Below, piece after piece: positions 43,006 through 53,500 of a stretch of 55,184 bases of DNA (position 1 is the stretch's first letter; the number at the start of each line of letters is the position of its first letter). The position numbers were made by a program, and so were the translations under genes. Where the stretch lies: assembly GCA_038205115.1 (NCBI GenBank), contig JBBRCE010000034.1, positions 1 through 55,184 on the forward strand, in the 5' to 3' direction. The notes beneath the pieces were generated by a model. That model saw only the letters and a program-made list of their open reading frames with translations. It did no database searches and had not been told where the DNA came from. The DNA is from JBBRCE01 sp038205115 (GTDB taxonomy: Bacteria; Planctomycetota; Planctomycetia; Pirellulales; JBBRCE01).

Positions 43006-43554
43006 GTGATTGCACCCCGCAGCGTCACGCCTGATCTCGCCACGCTCGTCGGCCTGTTTTACGATGCGCCGGAGCGGTTGGGCGAGTTCACGCCGGTCGA
43101 CGGCCCGCAGATGCCGGCCGCGTACGGATTGCTGTTGAACCACCAGCATCACATGACGGTGACGGTCGAGCGGTTTCACGGCGGCCTAGTCGACGTGACC
43201 GTGCTGGACAAAATCGCCACGCTCACCCATTACTCGCGAAAGATTTTGCTCTCGAAACAGAGCGATCGGCAAGTCGTCCAGTTTGGCATCGTGCGGTTGC
43301 ACTTGGCGGCGCTGTCGGAAACGGTTCGCGACGAAATTCTCGCCCAGCAAACGCCGCTGGGTCGCGTGCTCATCAAGCATCACGTGATGCGCGAAATTCA
43401 TCTCAGCGGCCTGTGGCAAGTTACGCCCGGCGAGGATCTCTGCCAGTGTTTTTCATGTTCGCCCGAGCAAATCACGTATGGCCGCACGGCGCTGATCTTT
43501 TGCGACAATCGGCCGGCCATCGAACTGCTCGAAATCGTTGCACCGCTGGCCTAG
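43006..43554 (+). CDS. chorismate-lyase-like (UbiC-fold) protein
   Basis: A 182-residue protein whose second half has the layout of the chorismate lyase/UTRA fold: RKILLSKQSDRQVVQFGIVRLHLAAL, then TPLGRVLIKHHVMREIHLSGLW, ending in YGRTALIFCDNRPAIELLEIVAPL. In UbiC the matching segments hold the product, with a key Arg near the 'PLG' strand and a C-terminal Glu, and similar residues are present here. Activity (chorismate to 4-hydroxybenzoate and pyruvate) is possible, not shown. The GTG at 43006 is the likely start; earlier in-frame codons give a Cys/Pro-rich extension. It precedes a glycosyltransferase by 33 bases, probably in one transcript. Confidence 0.55.
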   Translation: MIAPRSVTPDLATLVGLFYDAPERLGEFTPVDGPQMPAAYGLLLNHQHHMTVTVERFHGGLVDVTVLDKIATLTHYSRKILLSKQSDRQVVQFGIVRLHLAALSETVRDEILAQQTPLGRVLIKHHVMREIHLSGLWQVTPGEDLCQCFSCSPEQITYGRTALIFCDNRPAIELLEIVAPLA

Positions 43555-43587
43555 TTTCATGTCGAACATCGCAGCGGCCGCTTCATC

Positions 43588-44949
43588 ATGAAAATTGCTT
43601 ATCTGGGCGCAGGCGCTGCGGGCCGCTATTGCGGCACCTGCCTGCACGACAACACGCTGGCCACCGCCTTGGTGGCGCGCGGCGAAGATGTGTTGTTGAT
43701 CCCCATGTACACGCCCATCCGCACCGATGAACCGAGCGTTAGCCAGTCGCGCGTGTTCTTCGGCGGCGTCAACGTTTACTTGCAACAGCAATCGGCTTTG
43801 TTCCGGCATACGCCCTGGTTTGTGGATGGACTGCTGAATTCGCCGCGTCTGCTCGATTGGCTCTCCAACCGCAGCGCCGGCATGGCGCCCGCCAAACTCG
43901 GCGCGCTGACCGTCTCCACGTTGCAAGGCGAACGCGGCCGGCAGCGGAAAGAACTGGAAAAACTCGTACGCTGGCTGGCAGAAGAAATTCGGCCCGATGT
44001 GGTACATCTCTCCAACGTCATGCTCTGCGGCGCGGTGCGCCGGATCAAACAAACGCTGGGGGTGCCGGTCGTGAGTTCGCTGGCCGGCGAAGATATTTTC
44101 ATCGAACAGCTTCAGCAACCACATTACGGCCAAGCCCGCGAATTGATGAAAGAGCGCGCCGGCGAAATCGATCGCTTCGTGGCGCTGAATCACTATTTCG
44201 CCGATTTCATGAGCGACTACCTGGCCGTGGATCGCAGCAAAATCGACGTCATTCGCCACGGTCTGCAGCTCGCAGGGCATGGTCGCGGCGGACAGCCCAC
44301 CCAACCGGTTGGCGACAATCGCCCGCACCACGAAGTGACCATTGGTTACTTCGCCCGCGTGGCCGCCGAAAAGGGTTTGCATCTGCTGGTCGAAGCGCTG
44401 GTGCTGCTGGCCCAGGACACAGCCTTGCCGCCGTGGCGACTGCGCGTGGCAGGATATATGTCGTCCGCCGACAAGATTTACTTTGACGCGATCGCCGCCC
44501 GCGTCCGCGCGGCGGGATTGCACGACCAATTCGAGTTTGTGGGCGAAGTGGACCGCCAAGGCAAGATCGATTTTCTCAAAAGCATCGATCTGCTGAGCGT
44601 GCCTACGGTCTATCGCGAGAGCAAAGGCATCTCGGTGATCGAGGCGCTGGCGAATGGCGTGCCAGTGGTGTTGCCGGCGCACGGGACATTTCCGGAATTA
44701 ATTGCCGACACTGGCGGCGGCATTCTGCACGCGCCCGAAGATCCGCGTGCCATTGCCGACGCGATCAAAACGTTGTTGCTCGATCCGGGGCTGCGTGCGG
44801 AACTTGGCCGCCGCGGCGAGCAATCAATTCACGCGCGTTACAACGCCACGGCGATGGCGGCCGACACGGTGGAGTTTTACCGCCGCGTGCTCTCTTCTCA
44901 CGACACGTCGCACACCGCGTTAAGCACCGTTGCGCCGATTCAATCCTAA
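43588..44949 (+). CDS. family 4 glycosyltransferase
   Basis: A 453-residue GT-B enzyme. The N-terminal Rossmann domain (IAYLGAGAAGRYCGTCLHDN, GEDVLLIPMYTP) is followed by VIGYFARVAAEKGLHLL-like sequence (around 250-270: VTIGYFARVAAEKG) and a C-terminal donor domain. The donor domain has the retaining-GT motif YRESKGISVIEALANGVPVVLPAHGTFPE, including the E-x7-E nucleotide-sugar site. It transfers a sugar from a nucleotide donor, probably to a glycan or lipid. The donor and acceptor cannot be told from sequence. The UbiC-like gene lies 33 bases upstream, suggesting a two-gene transcript. Confidence 0.85.
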   Translation: MKIAYLGAGAAGRYCGTCLHDNTLATALVARGEDVLLIPMYTPIRTDEPSVSQSRVFFGGVNVYLQQQSALFRHTPWFVDGLLNSPRLLDWLSNRSAGMAPAKLGALTVSTLQGERGRQRKELEKLVRWLAEEIRPDVVHLSNVMLCGAVRRIKQTLGVPVVSSLAGEDIFIEQLQQPHYGQARELMKERAGEIDRFVALNHYFADFMSDYLAVDRSKIDVIRHGLQLAGHGRGGQPTQPVGDNRPHHEVTIGYFARVAAEKGLHLLVEALVLLAQDTALPPWRLRVAGYMSSADKIYFDAIAARVRAAGLHDQFEFVGEVDRQGKIDFLKSIDLLSVPTVYRESKGISVIEALANGVPVVLPAHGTFPELIADTGGGILHAPEDPRAIADAIKTLLLDPGLRAELGRRGEQSIHARYNATAMAADTVEFYRRVLSSHDTSHTALSTVAPIQS

Positions 44950-45208
44950 TCGTTCCCTGCTCCTCCCACTCCGCAACACGCCGACGCTGGCAGCATCGGC
45001 AACGGCCGACTATGACCGCCGTCCCCTCCGCCACTCTCGCTCTCCCGCCTTTCTTTTCCCCCAATCCATACTCCCGCTACAACCCGCATCGCCCCTCGCC
45101 AGCATTTGCCTATTCTCATCGCGCAAAACGTCCTATGCTTACAGGCTGGGCAACAGGTGGATGCGCCCGGACGGATTTGCTTCTTGCGCTTCATGAGGAT
45201 GCACCGCT

Positions 45209-47095
45209 ATGTGTGGAATTGTCGGATACGTTGGCCCACGCGACGCCGTGGAAATGCTGGTCGAAGGTCTGCGGCGGTTGGAATATCGCGGCTACGATAG
45301 TTCCGGGCTCGTGCTGGTCAAACCCGACACGGAGCTGACGGTCGTCAAGTCGATGGGGCGCATCGACAAACTGGCGGCCAAGCTGATCGCTCAAGAGACG
45401 ACCGGCCGCACCGGAATCGGCCACACCCGCTGGGCAACGCACGGCGTACCAAGCGACGAAAACGCCCATCCGCACATCGGCGGCGACGGCGTACTGGCCG
45501 TGGTGCACAACGGCGTGATCGAAAATTATCGCTCCCTCAAAGATCGCTTGGAAGCCGACGGATATCGCTTCCGCTCGGCCACCGATACCGAAGTCATTGC
45601 GCATTTGCTTGCCAGCCATTTGGAAAAAGAACTGGCCAAGACCAGTCAGTCCAAAAAAGAGGCCACCGGCGACGCCCGCTACGAACCGTTGATTGCCGCC
45701 GTGAAATTAACCCTGGCCCAACTGCATGGCACGTACGGCCTGGCGATCGTTTTCCGAGATTATCCGGAACTGATCATCGCCGCGCGGCTCGGCAGCCCGC
45801 TGGTGGTTGGCGTCGGCGAAGACGAACATTTTCTGGCCAGCGACGCCTCGCCGCTGGTCGGTCAGACCGAAAATATCGTTTATCTGGCCGATAACGAAGT
45901 GGCCGTGATCACCGCCGGCAGTCTCCGCGTCATGCATCGCGATCTGGGCAACATCCAGCCTGACGTGAAGCATTTGGAGATGAGCGCCGACGATGTGCAA
46001 CTCGGCGGCTACGCGCACTTCATGCTTAAAGAAATTTTCGAGCAGCCCGAAGCCATTCAAAACACGATGCGTGGCCGACTGGTGGCCGACGAAGCCACGG
46101 CGCACTTCGGTGGGCTCAACTTGAGCACGCAGCAACTGCGTCAGATCAACCGCATTGTGCTCACCGCCTGCGGAACCAGTTGGCATGCCGGTTTGGTGGG
46201 CGAGTATCTGCTGGAGGAATTCGCCCGCATTCCGGTCGAAGTGGAATACGCCAGTGAACTGCGGTATCGCAATCCGCCGCTCGATAACAACACGCTGCTG
46301 TTTGCGATCACGCAAAGCGGCGAAACGGCCGATACGCTGGGCGCGCTGCGCGAGATGAAGCGCAAAGGCCACCCCACGCTGGCCATCTGCAATGTCGTCG
46401 GCAGCAGCATCGCTCAACAGGCCGACGGCGGCATCTACTTGCATGCGGGTCCCGAGATTGGCGTCGCCAGCACCAAGGCGTTCACGTCGCAATGCGTCAC
46501 GTTGTCGATGCTCTCGCTGTACCTCGGTCGCTTGCGCCATTTAAGTTTTGGCGCAGGCAACCGCATCATCGATGCGTTGCAACAACTGCCAGACTTAGTA
46601 CGCGAGGCGCTCAAAACCAACGAGGTCGTCAAACGCATCGCCGCCAAATATTGCAATTGCGAGAACTTCCTGTACCTCGGTCGGCAATACAACTTTCCCA
46701 CCGCGCTGGAAGGTGCGCTGAAGCTCAAAGAAATCAGCTACATCCACGCCGAAGGTTATCCGGCCGCAGAGATGAAGCACGGCCCGATCGCGCTGGTGGA
46801 TGGCAACACGCCCAGCGTGTTTTTAATTCCGGGCGGATTCGTGTTTCGCAAGGTGATGTCCAACCTGGAAGAAATCAAAGCCCGCGGCGGACCGGTGATT
46901 GCCGTGACCAGCGAGCGAGATCGGCACATCGAAGAACTGGCCGACGACGTGATCATCGTGCCAGAAGTGGAAGATTATCTGCAGCCGGTGGTGATGAGCA
47001 TTCCGCTGCAATTGCTGGCGTATCACATTGCCGTACTCCGCGGTTGCGATGTCGACAAGCCGCGCAACCTGGCCAAAAGTGTGACGGTGGAATAA
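45209..47095 (+). CDS. glmS: glutamine--fructose-6-phosphate aminotransferase (isomerising)
   Basis: A 628-residue GlmS, first enzyme of UDP-GlcNAc synthesis. The class II glutaminase half begins at MCGIVGYVG, with catalytic Cys2 (Cys1 after Met removal), GIGHTRWATHG and HNGVIENY. Two SIS sugar-isomerase domains follow (AITQSGETADTLGAL and FLYLGRQYNFPTALEGALKLKE...HGPIALVDG), and the C-terminal tail DKPRNLAKSVTVE is conserved. A short charged insertion at about 135-150 (KELAKTSQSKKEATG) extends the usual length. The 259-base leader shows no ribozyme core that I can identify. It supports peptidoglycan-linked or exopolysaccharide amino-sugar supply, in keeping with the envelope genes nearby. 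Confidence 0.97.
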   Translation: MCGIVGYVGPRDAVEMLVEGLRRLEYRGYDSSGLVLVKPDTELTVVKSMGRIDKLAAKLIAQETTGRTGIGHTRWATHGVPSDENAHPHIGGDGVLAVVHNGVIENYRSLKDRLEADGYRFRSATDTEVIAHLLASHLEKELAKTSQSKKEATGDARYEPLIAAVKLTLAQLHGTYGLAIVFRDYPELIIAARLGSPLVVGVGEDEHFLASDASPLVGQTENIVYLADNEVAVITAGSLRVMHRDLGNIQPDVKHLEMSADDVQLGGYAHFMLKEIFEQPEAIQNTMRGRLVADEATAHFGGLNLSTQQLRQINRIVLTACGTSWHAGLVGEYLLEEFARIPVEVEYASELRYRNPPLDNNTLLFAITQSGETADTLGALREMKRKGHPTLAICNVVGSSIAQQADGGIYLHAGPEIGVASTKAFTSQCVTLSMLSLYLGRLRHLSFGAGNRIIDALQQLPDLVREALKTNEVVKRIAAKYCNCENFLYLGRQYNFPTALEGALKLKEISYIHAEGYPAAEMKHGPIALVDGNTPSVFLIPGGFVFRKVMSNLEEIKARGGPVIAVTSERDRHIEELADDVIIVPEVEDYLQPVVMSIPLQLLAYHIAVLRGCDVDKPRNLAKSVTVE

Positions 47096-47125
47096 GCGCC
47101 GCCGGTGCATCGCTTCGAAATGCGC

Positions 47126-47824
47126 CTATCGAAGTTCGGTTCCGGCGCCAGGCGGCCGTGATTCGGCCGCGATCGGCAGTTCGACGATGATCTGCGTGCC
47201 TTGGCCAGGCTGACTGCTGATCGTCGTCCACCCGTCGAACAACTGCGCGCGGAGGCGAATTCCTTCCAGGCCAAAATGGTTGGGCGTGGGCTGCGAGGGA
47301 TCGAAACCGACGCCGTTGTCGCGAATATCCAGCACCAGCTTTTTGCCCATTTGCACCAGCAAAACGCTGGCTTGTGCGGCCCGGCTGTGCCGGCGAATGT
47401 TGTTGAGCGCTTCTTGCACGATCCGGTACAGCGACGCTTCCAGCAGCGGCGCTAAGCGTTCGAACTGCACAAATTGCTCGAATTTGAGTTGCGTTGCGCC
47501 GCGGCCCGCTTGTTCGTCAATCAGCGTTTGCAGCGCGGCAATCAGGCCCTGTTCGGCGATCCAAGTCGGCCGCAAATCTCCGATCAGCTTGCGGCCTTCC
47601 GCCAGCGCGGTGCCGAGCGCGGCGACAATCGAATTCAACGTTTCCGCCGGCCCGACGTTGGGCGTAGACAACGATTCGGCCAGCATCTTCGCGCCGGCCA
47701 AGTGTTGCATCAATCCGTCGTGCAACTCGTAGCCAATCAACTGCCGCTCGCGCTCTTGCAGGTCGCAGATTTGACGAAGCCGCGCTACTTCTTGCTGCAA
47801 CTCGGCGATGCGGGAATCCGTCAT
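47126..47824 (-). CDS. soluble histidine kinase, NarX/DegS type
   Basis: A 232-residue kinase core with no input domain. Residues 1-30 form a coiled coil and the HisKA_3 phospho-acceptor is His35 in ERQLIGYELHDGLMQHLAG. The ATPase part has YRIVQEALNNIRRHSRA (N-box), DIRDNGVGFDPSQP (G1) and HFGLEGIRLRAQLF (G2), so it looks catalytically complete. These kinases usually phosphorylate a NarL-type regulator encoded next door; none is adjacent here. Convergent with glmS, with 30 bases between. Lacking a sensor, it may be controlled by protein contact. Confidence 0.88.
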   Translation of the reverse strand: MTDSRIAELQQEVARLRQICDLQERERQLIGYELHDGLMQHLAGAKMLAESLSTPNVGPAETLNSIVAALGTALAEGRKLIGDLRPTWIAEQGLIAALQTLIDEQAGRGATQLKFEQFVQFERLAPLLEASLYRIVQEALNNIRRHSRAAQASVLLVQMGKKLVLDIRDNGVGFDPSQPTPNHFGLEGIRLRAQLFDGWTTISSQPGQGTQIIVELPIAAESRPPGAGTELR

Positions 47825-48054
47825 GTCAGGGCGCGTCGTGAGCAGCGATTTTCAGCGGGAAATTCTCGGAGTATTAACGCGTGCCTTGTCGGCACTCTCT
47901 TGGCGATGCACTCCAACACCACTGTAACGCGCCACCGTTCTTGATGTACACTCTAAGTTTTGCGGGGCGAATTGAAAATCGCCGCTGACCCGATTTTGCG
48001 ATGCTGGCAGCTTCGCTCACAAACATCACAGCCTAACCGAAAAAGACGTCCATC

Positions 48055-49161
48055 ATGGCACACCGCTGGATTGCCAATCGCAGCCAATCGTTCGATAGCT
48101 CAGGCATTCGTAAGGTTTTTGACCTGGCCGCAAAAATGACCGATCCGATCAATCTTTCGATCGGCCAGCCGGATTTCGACGTTCCTGCCGCCGCGCAGCA
48201 GGCCTGCATCGATGCCATTCACAGCCGCAAGAACGGCTACGCACTCACGCAAGGCATGCCGGTGCTCCGCGAACGCTTGCAGGCCGCGGTGGCCACCGAA
48301 TACGCTCACGACGACCGCAAATTGTTCGTCACCAGCGGCACCAGCGGCGCACTGGTGCTGGCCATGATGACGCTCGTCAATCCGGGCGACGAGGTGATCG
48401 TCTTCGATCCGTACTTTGTGATGTACGAACCGCTGACGAAGCTGATGGGCGGCGTGCCGGTGCTGGTGGATACCTATCCGGATTTCAAAATCGATGTCGA
48501 ACGCGTGCGCGAGGCCATCACGCCGCGCACCAAGGTGATTCTGTTCAACAGTCCGGCCAACCCGACCGGCGTGGTGACCAGCGAACAGGAAATCCGCGAC
48601 CTGGCCCGTCTGGCCGAAGAAAAAGACGTGGTGCTGATCAGCGACGAAATCTACCGAATGTTCTGCTACGACAAGCCGTTTGTTTCGCCCGCCAAATACA
48701 ACGCCAGCACGCTGGTGATCGATGGCTTTTCCAAGTCGTACGGCATGACCGGCTGGCGATTGGGCTTCTGCCACGGGCCCGCGGCGATCATCGACGAAAT
48801 GATCAAGTTGCAGCAATATACGTTTGTCTGCGCGCCGCAACCCATGCAATGGGCCGGCGCCGCTGCGCTGGATATCGACATGAGCCAGCACATTGCCGAC
48901 TATCGCCGCAAACGCGACCTGCTGGTGCAAGGACTTTCCGATAAGTTCGAACTCACCACGCCCGGCGGTGCGTTTTACGCCTTTCCGAAAGCGCCCTGGG
49001 GCACCGCCACGGAATTTGTCGCCAAGGCTATCGAGAATCAACTGCTGATTATTCCCGGCAAGATTTTCAGCAGTCGCGACACGCACTTCCGCATTTCGTA
49101 CGCGGCAACCGATCGGACAATTGAGCGCGGCATCGAAGTGCTGAATCGAATCGCCGAATGA
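48055..49161 (+). CDS. aspartate aminotransferase family (class I/II), PLP-dependent
   Basis: A 368-residue aminotransferase. Landmarks are INLSIGQPDFDVP, YALTQGMPVLRE, FNSPANPTGVV, ISDEIYRMFCY and the PLP lysine Lys227 in GFSKSYGMTGWRLGF. Family Iγ/Iβ enzymes of this type act on aspartate, aromatic or branched-chain amino acids, and specificity cannot be read from the motifs. It is followed after 40 bases by folA and then an SDR gene on the same strand, likely one operon. The 230-base gap ahead (47825-48054) shows no clear promoter or gene. Confidence 0.9.
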   Translation: MAHRWIANRSQSFDSSGIRKVFDLAAKMTDPINLSIGQPDFDVPAAAQQACIDAIHSRKNGYALTQGMPVLRERLQAAVATEYAHDDRKLFVTSGTSGALVLAMMTLVNPGDEVIVFDPYFVMYEPLTKLMGGVPVLVDTYPDFKIDVERVREAITPRTKVILFNSPANPTGVVTSEQEIRDLARLAEEKDVVLISDEIYRMFCYDKPFVSPAKYNASTLVIDGFSKSYGMTGWRLGFCHGPAAIIDEMIKLQQYTFVCAPQPMQWAGAAALDIDMSQHIADYRRKRDLLVQGLSDKFELTTPGGAFYAFPKAPWGTATEFVAKAIENQLLIIPGKIFSSRDTHFRISYAATDRTIERGIEVLNRIAE

Positions 49162-49201
49162 ATGCGTGAGGGTTCTCGGTGAACGCAGAAGGGGAAAATG
49201 C

Positions 49202-49705
49202 TTGCTCGCGATACTTGTTGCCATGGCTGAAAACGGTGTGATCGGCCGCGAGAATCAACTGCCCTGGCGGTTGTCGGCCGATTTACAGCGTTTTAAAAAG
49301 TTAACGATGGGACACACCATCATCATGGGCCGCAAAACCTACGAATCCATCGGCCGGCCGCTGCCAGGCCGGCGGACGATCGTCGTCTCGCGAAATCCGG
49401 CGTATCGGGCCGATGGCCTGGAAGTTGTCGGCAGTTTGCCGGCGGCCATCCAACTGGCCACAAGCGCCGTAGCCGAAGGCGCGGCGAACGCCGAACAGTT
49501 CATCGTCGGCGGCAGCGAACTGTTTCGGCTGGCGTTGCCGCTGGCCCAGCGATTGTATCTCACTCGCGTGCAGGCCACGGTTGCCGGCGATGTGTACTTT
49601 CCGCCCATCGATTGGTCCAACTGGCAACGTGCGGAGCAAATCGAGCATTCGGCCGACGAGAAAAACCAGTTCGCGTATTCGTTCGAAACGTACGATCGTC
49701 ATTAG
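49202..49705 (+). CDS. folA: dihydrofolate reductase
   Basis: A 167-residue DHFR, which reduces dihydrofolate with NADPH for thymidylate and purine synthesis. Core motifs are LLAILVAMAENGVIG, LPWRLSADLQRF (active-site Asp27), GHTIIMGRKTYESIGRPLPGR and FIVGGSELFRLAL. The TTG at 49202 is chosen because AAGGGG precedes it by seven bases and puts the active-site Asp at position 27, exactly as in E. coli. An ATG at 49166 would add 12 basic residues. It sits between the aminotransferase and an SDR in a probable operon. Confidence 0.93.
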   Translation: MLAILVAMAENGVIGRENQLPWRLSADLQRFKKLTMGHTIIMGRKTYESIGRPLPGRRTIVVSRNPAYRADGLEVVGSLPAAIQLATSAVAEGAANAEQFIVGGSELFRLALPLAQRLYLTRVQATVAGDVYFPPIDWSNWQRAEQIEHSADEKNQFAYSFETYDRH

Positions 49706-49716
49706 GAATTGCGGCC

Positions 49717-50505
49717 ATGTTGCAATTGAACGGTAAAGTGGCGATCGTCACCGGCGGCAGTTCCGGCATTGGCCGCGCTACGGCCATCTTGCTGGCCGAA
49801 CAGGGCGCGGAGGTGGTCTGCGGTGATGTTCGATTGCACAGAGACAATGAATCGCGGTTTGCCGATCTGAATATCCAACAGCGGATTTGCGATGTTCGCT
49901 CGGAATCCGAAGTCCAGCAGTTAGTGGCCACGGCCGTGGCGAAATTCGGCCGGCTCGATATCGTCGTCCACAGCGCCGGCATCATCATGGTGCGGCAATT
50001 GCCGGACGCCAGCGAAGCCGACTGGGACGATTGCATCGACACCAACGTCAAGGGGCTGTTCCTGCTGGCCAAACACGCCATCCCGGCGCTGCGGGCCAGC
50101 GGTGGCGGATCGATCACGGCCATTTCCAGCAACGCCGGCTTATTGCCTCGCGTCCACGATCCGATTTACAGCACCATTAAAGCGGCGATCATTGCGCTCG
50201 TGAAATGCATTGCGCTTGGGCACAGCATCGATCGGATCCGCGCCAACGCGGTTTGCCCTGGCGCGGTGTCCGAGACTGGCCTCATCGAAGAAACGATGAC
50301 CGGTTACGTGAGTCGCGAACTGGCCGAGCGGCAACTGATTGCGGCCAGTCCGCTTTCACAAGCCTTGGGGCGGATGGTTACACCGCTGGAATGCGCGCAG
50401 GCCGTGTTGTATCTATCCAGCGATGCCGCGGCGCTGGTGACCGGCACTTGCATCGCCATCGACGGCGGTAAGTCGCTGGGCGTGCCGCCGCCGCCAAGGC
50501 AATGA
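49717..50505 (+). CDS. short-chain dehydrogenase/reductase
   Basis: A 262-residue classical SDR oxidoreductase using NAD(P). It has the cofactor loop VTGGSSGIGRAT at the N-terminus, the DVR adenine-binding acid, a VHSAGI version of the NNAG motif, Ser of ISSNAG and the YSTIK active-site Tyr/Lys pair. VTGTCIAIDGG near the end is the usual C-terminal signature of the group. Substrate is not predictable. The ATG at 49717 is 11 bases after the folA stop, with AGGA before it. Convergent with the 5-oxoprolinase gene 26 bases on. Confidence 0.9.
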   Translation: MLQLNGKVAIVTGGSSGIGRATAILLAEQGAEVVCGDVRLHRDNESRFADLNIQQRICDVRSESEVQQLVATAVAKFGRLDIVVHSAGIIMVRQLPDASEADWDDCIDTNVKGLFLLAKHAIPALRASGGGSITAISSNAGLLPRVHDPIYSTIKAAIIALVKCIALGHSIDRIRANAVCPGAVSETGLIEETMTGYVSRELAERQLIAASPLSQALGRMVTPLECAQAVLYLSSDAAALVTGTCIAIDGGKSLGVPPPPRQ

Positions 50506-50531
50506 ACGCAGTCTGACCGCGCCATTGCCCG

Positions 50532-53500
50532 TCAGTGCGCGGCAGTGGGCGAGCCCCAACCACCGCCGCCAGGCGTTTCGATTGTCAGCACGTCGCCCGC
50601 CGCGACGAGGAATTGAATTTGCGCCGGCAACGTTTCGGACGTTTGCCCCGCGCGAATCAGCACATTTCGGCCCGCCGCGCCGGGCAGTCCGCCTCGGCTG
50701 CCATAGGGTAAGTAGCGGCCGCGGCGCTGCGAGAGGATCGAAACGGTCAGTGGTTTCAGAAATTCCAAACGCCGCACCACGCCGTGACCGCCGCGATGTT
50801 GTCCGTGTCCGCCCGAGTCGCGTCGAATGCTGAATTCCAGCACGCGCACCGGAAAGCGCCGTTCCAACACTTCCACATCGGTTAATCGTGTGTTGGTCAT
50901 GTGACAATGCACCGCGTCCGCGCCGGGACCGGTGGCCGTGGCGCCGTTTCCGCCACAGATGGTTTCGTAGTAACCGAACGTCGAATCGCCAAACAGTAGA
51001 TTGTTCATCGTGCCTTGGCTTGCGGCCGAAATGCCCAACGCGCCCAGCAGCACATCGACCACGCGCTGCGACGTTTCCACATTGCCACCGACAATCGCCG
51101 CGCAGCGCCGCGGATCGTCATTCGCGGGCGGATTCAATAATCCTGGCGGCACCAACAGCGTGACCGGTGCGAGCACGCCTTCGTTCAGCGGCAGGTCGTC
51201 GGCAATCAGACATCGCAACACGTACATCACCGCCGCCCGCACGATGGCCGTGTTGGCGTTCAGATTGCCGGGCAGCACATCGCCCGAACCGCAAAAATCG
51301 ATGGTCAACTGATCGACGGTCACGGTAAGTTCCACCGCGATCGGCGTGCCGTCGTCCAGGTGATCGACAAACCGACTCACGCCGGGCGGCAATTGCCGAA
51401 TCGCGCGGCGCGTCTGCTGCTCGGCTGCGGTCTGGATATGCCGCATATACGCCAGCACGACAGGCCGCGAGTATCGCTCGACCAGCGCTTGCAGTTGCGT
51501 GGCACCTTGACGATTGGCAGCCAGTTGCGCAGAGAGATCGGCCAGATTGTCGCCAACAGCGCGTGTCGGGTAGGGCGCCGTGAGCAGCAGTTCGCGCAGT
51601 TGTTCGTAACGCGGATCGCCCGCGTCGATCAATTTGAAGTTGCGAATCAGCACTCCTTCTTGCGCTAAGTTCGTCGAGAACGGCGGCATCGACCCCGGCG
51701 TGATGCCACCGATCTCCGCATGATGCGCGCGGCTGGCGGTAAAAAACGTCAGGCCAGCCGAGGCATCGAAAACCGGCGTCACCACGGTCACATCCGGTAA
51801 GTGCGAGCCGCCGCGATACGGATCGTTACTGACCATCACATCGCCGGGACGCAAGCCCGGGTGCTCGCGCAAGATATTTCGGACGGTCTCGCCCATCGCG
51901 CCCAAATGCACCGGCACGTGCGGCGCGTTGGCCACCAATTCGCCGCGCGCGGTGAAAATGGCGCAACTGAAATCGAGCCGCTCTTTGACATTCACGCTGC
52001 TGGCCGTGTTGCGGAGCGTGATGCCCATCTGCTGGGCGATGGCGGCAAAATGGTGATTGAAGATTTCTAGCAGAATCGGATCGACGACCGACAACTCCGC
52101 GGAGTGCTGGCTTGCAGTAGAATTGCCCGCATCGTCGGCGTGTGCTGCAACCCGCGTCAGCAGCAACTCACCGCCGCTGAGCACTTCGCCTTGCCAGCCA
52201 GCATCGATCACGGTGGTCGACGTCCGCTGGGCAAGAATCGCCGGTCCCGCGATTCGGTCGCCGGGCCGCAGTTCGTCGGCCTCCAGTAGCGGCACATCAA
52301 CGGAGTAGCCATTCAGGCAGGCAGGCGTGTGGCGGCTGGCAATGATTGTCCGAGAAACTTCGCTCGGCCGCGACGCTGGCAGTCGCTCCGCCGATCGACC
52401 CACGGTCTCAACGCGTGCTGAGACAACTTCCAGCTGGCGCTGCGGGTGATGATAACCGTAACGGCGCTGGTGTTCGATTTCGAATTGCTCGGTCACCGCG
52501 CCAGGCGCGCGGTATTCGATCGTCAACGTGCTCTCCTGGCCACGATAACGCAATTCCAGCGCGCGATGAATTTCGATCCACTCGTTCGGTACGCCGGCTT
52601 GCAACAGCACGCCGCGCGGTTCGAGCTCTAACTCTTGAAACAATGTCTCAAGTTGGCTGACCAGCGCGCTGTCGAGATTGCGATGCAAACTGAGCGTGCG
52701 ATGCTGCGAGTGGTCGGCCAATCCAATGCCGTAAGCGCTGAGCAGGCCGGCGTCGGGATGGCAGAGAATTTGCGAGATACCCAGTTCGCTGGCGACAGCG
52801 CAGGCGTGCTGACCAGCCGCGCCGCCGAACGGTGTGAGCAGGTAATCTCGCGGGTCGCAGCCTTGCGCCACGCTAATCGCGCGGATGGCCTGCACCATGG
52901 CTGAGTTGGCAATTCGCAGCAGCCCATCGGCCATTTGCGGCGGCGTGCACGTCTGACCGGTGGCGGCCTGAATGCCCTCGCACACGTCTTTCAGCAGGCG
53001 CTCGACCGGCGCACGTAGCAGCGGAAATGGAAAATGCAGCGGCGGAATTCTGCCCAGGAAAAAATTGCAATCGGTGACAGTTAGCGGACCGCCGCGACCG
53101 TAACAAGCGGGCCCCGGATCAGCGCCGGCGCTGGCCGGGCCGACGGTCAACTTCGCGCCATCAAAGCGGCAGATCGAACCGCCGCCCGCGGCGACGGTTT
53201 CGATGGCGATCATCGGCGCGACCACGCGCACGCCGGCTTTTTCGGTCTCGTATTCCAGCGGATGCCGGCCGTCGAACCGCGAAACATCCGTGCTGGTGCC
53301 GCCCATGTCAAACCCGATGGCGCGAGAAAAACCGGCCGCCTGGCTGATGCGTCCAAAACCCACCGCGCCGCCCGCCGGTCCCGAGAGAATGCTGTCTTTG
53401 CCGTGAAATTGCTCACCGGCCACCAATCCGCCGGCCGACGTCATGATCTGCAGTTCGCTCCCAGGCAATTTGGCACGCAGCGCCGCAACGTAACTGCGGA

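Noticed and set aside
43453..44682. Long minus-strand open frame opposite the glycosyltransferase
   Set aside because: The plus-strand GT4 has clear motifs and the antisense product is low in pattern and rich in His/Gln/Arg.
44950..45208. Possible glmS ribozyme or riboswitch in the glmS leader
   Set aside because: I could not find the conserved catalytic core or paired regions by eye, and glmS ribozymes are mainly known from Firmicutes.
48100..49224. Minus-strand open frame opposite the aminotransferase
   Set aside because: It covers the PLP enzyme with intact Lys227 and other motifs; the antisense peptide has none.
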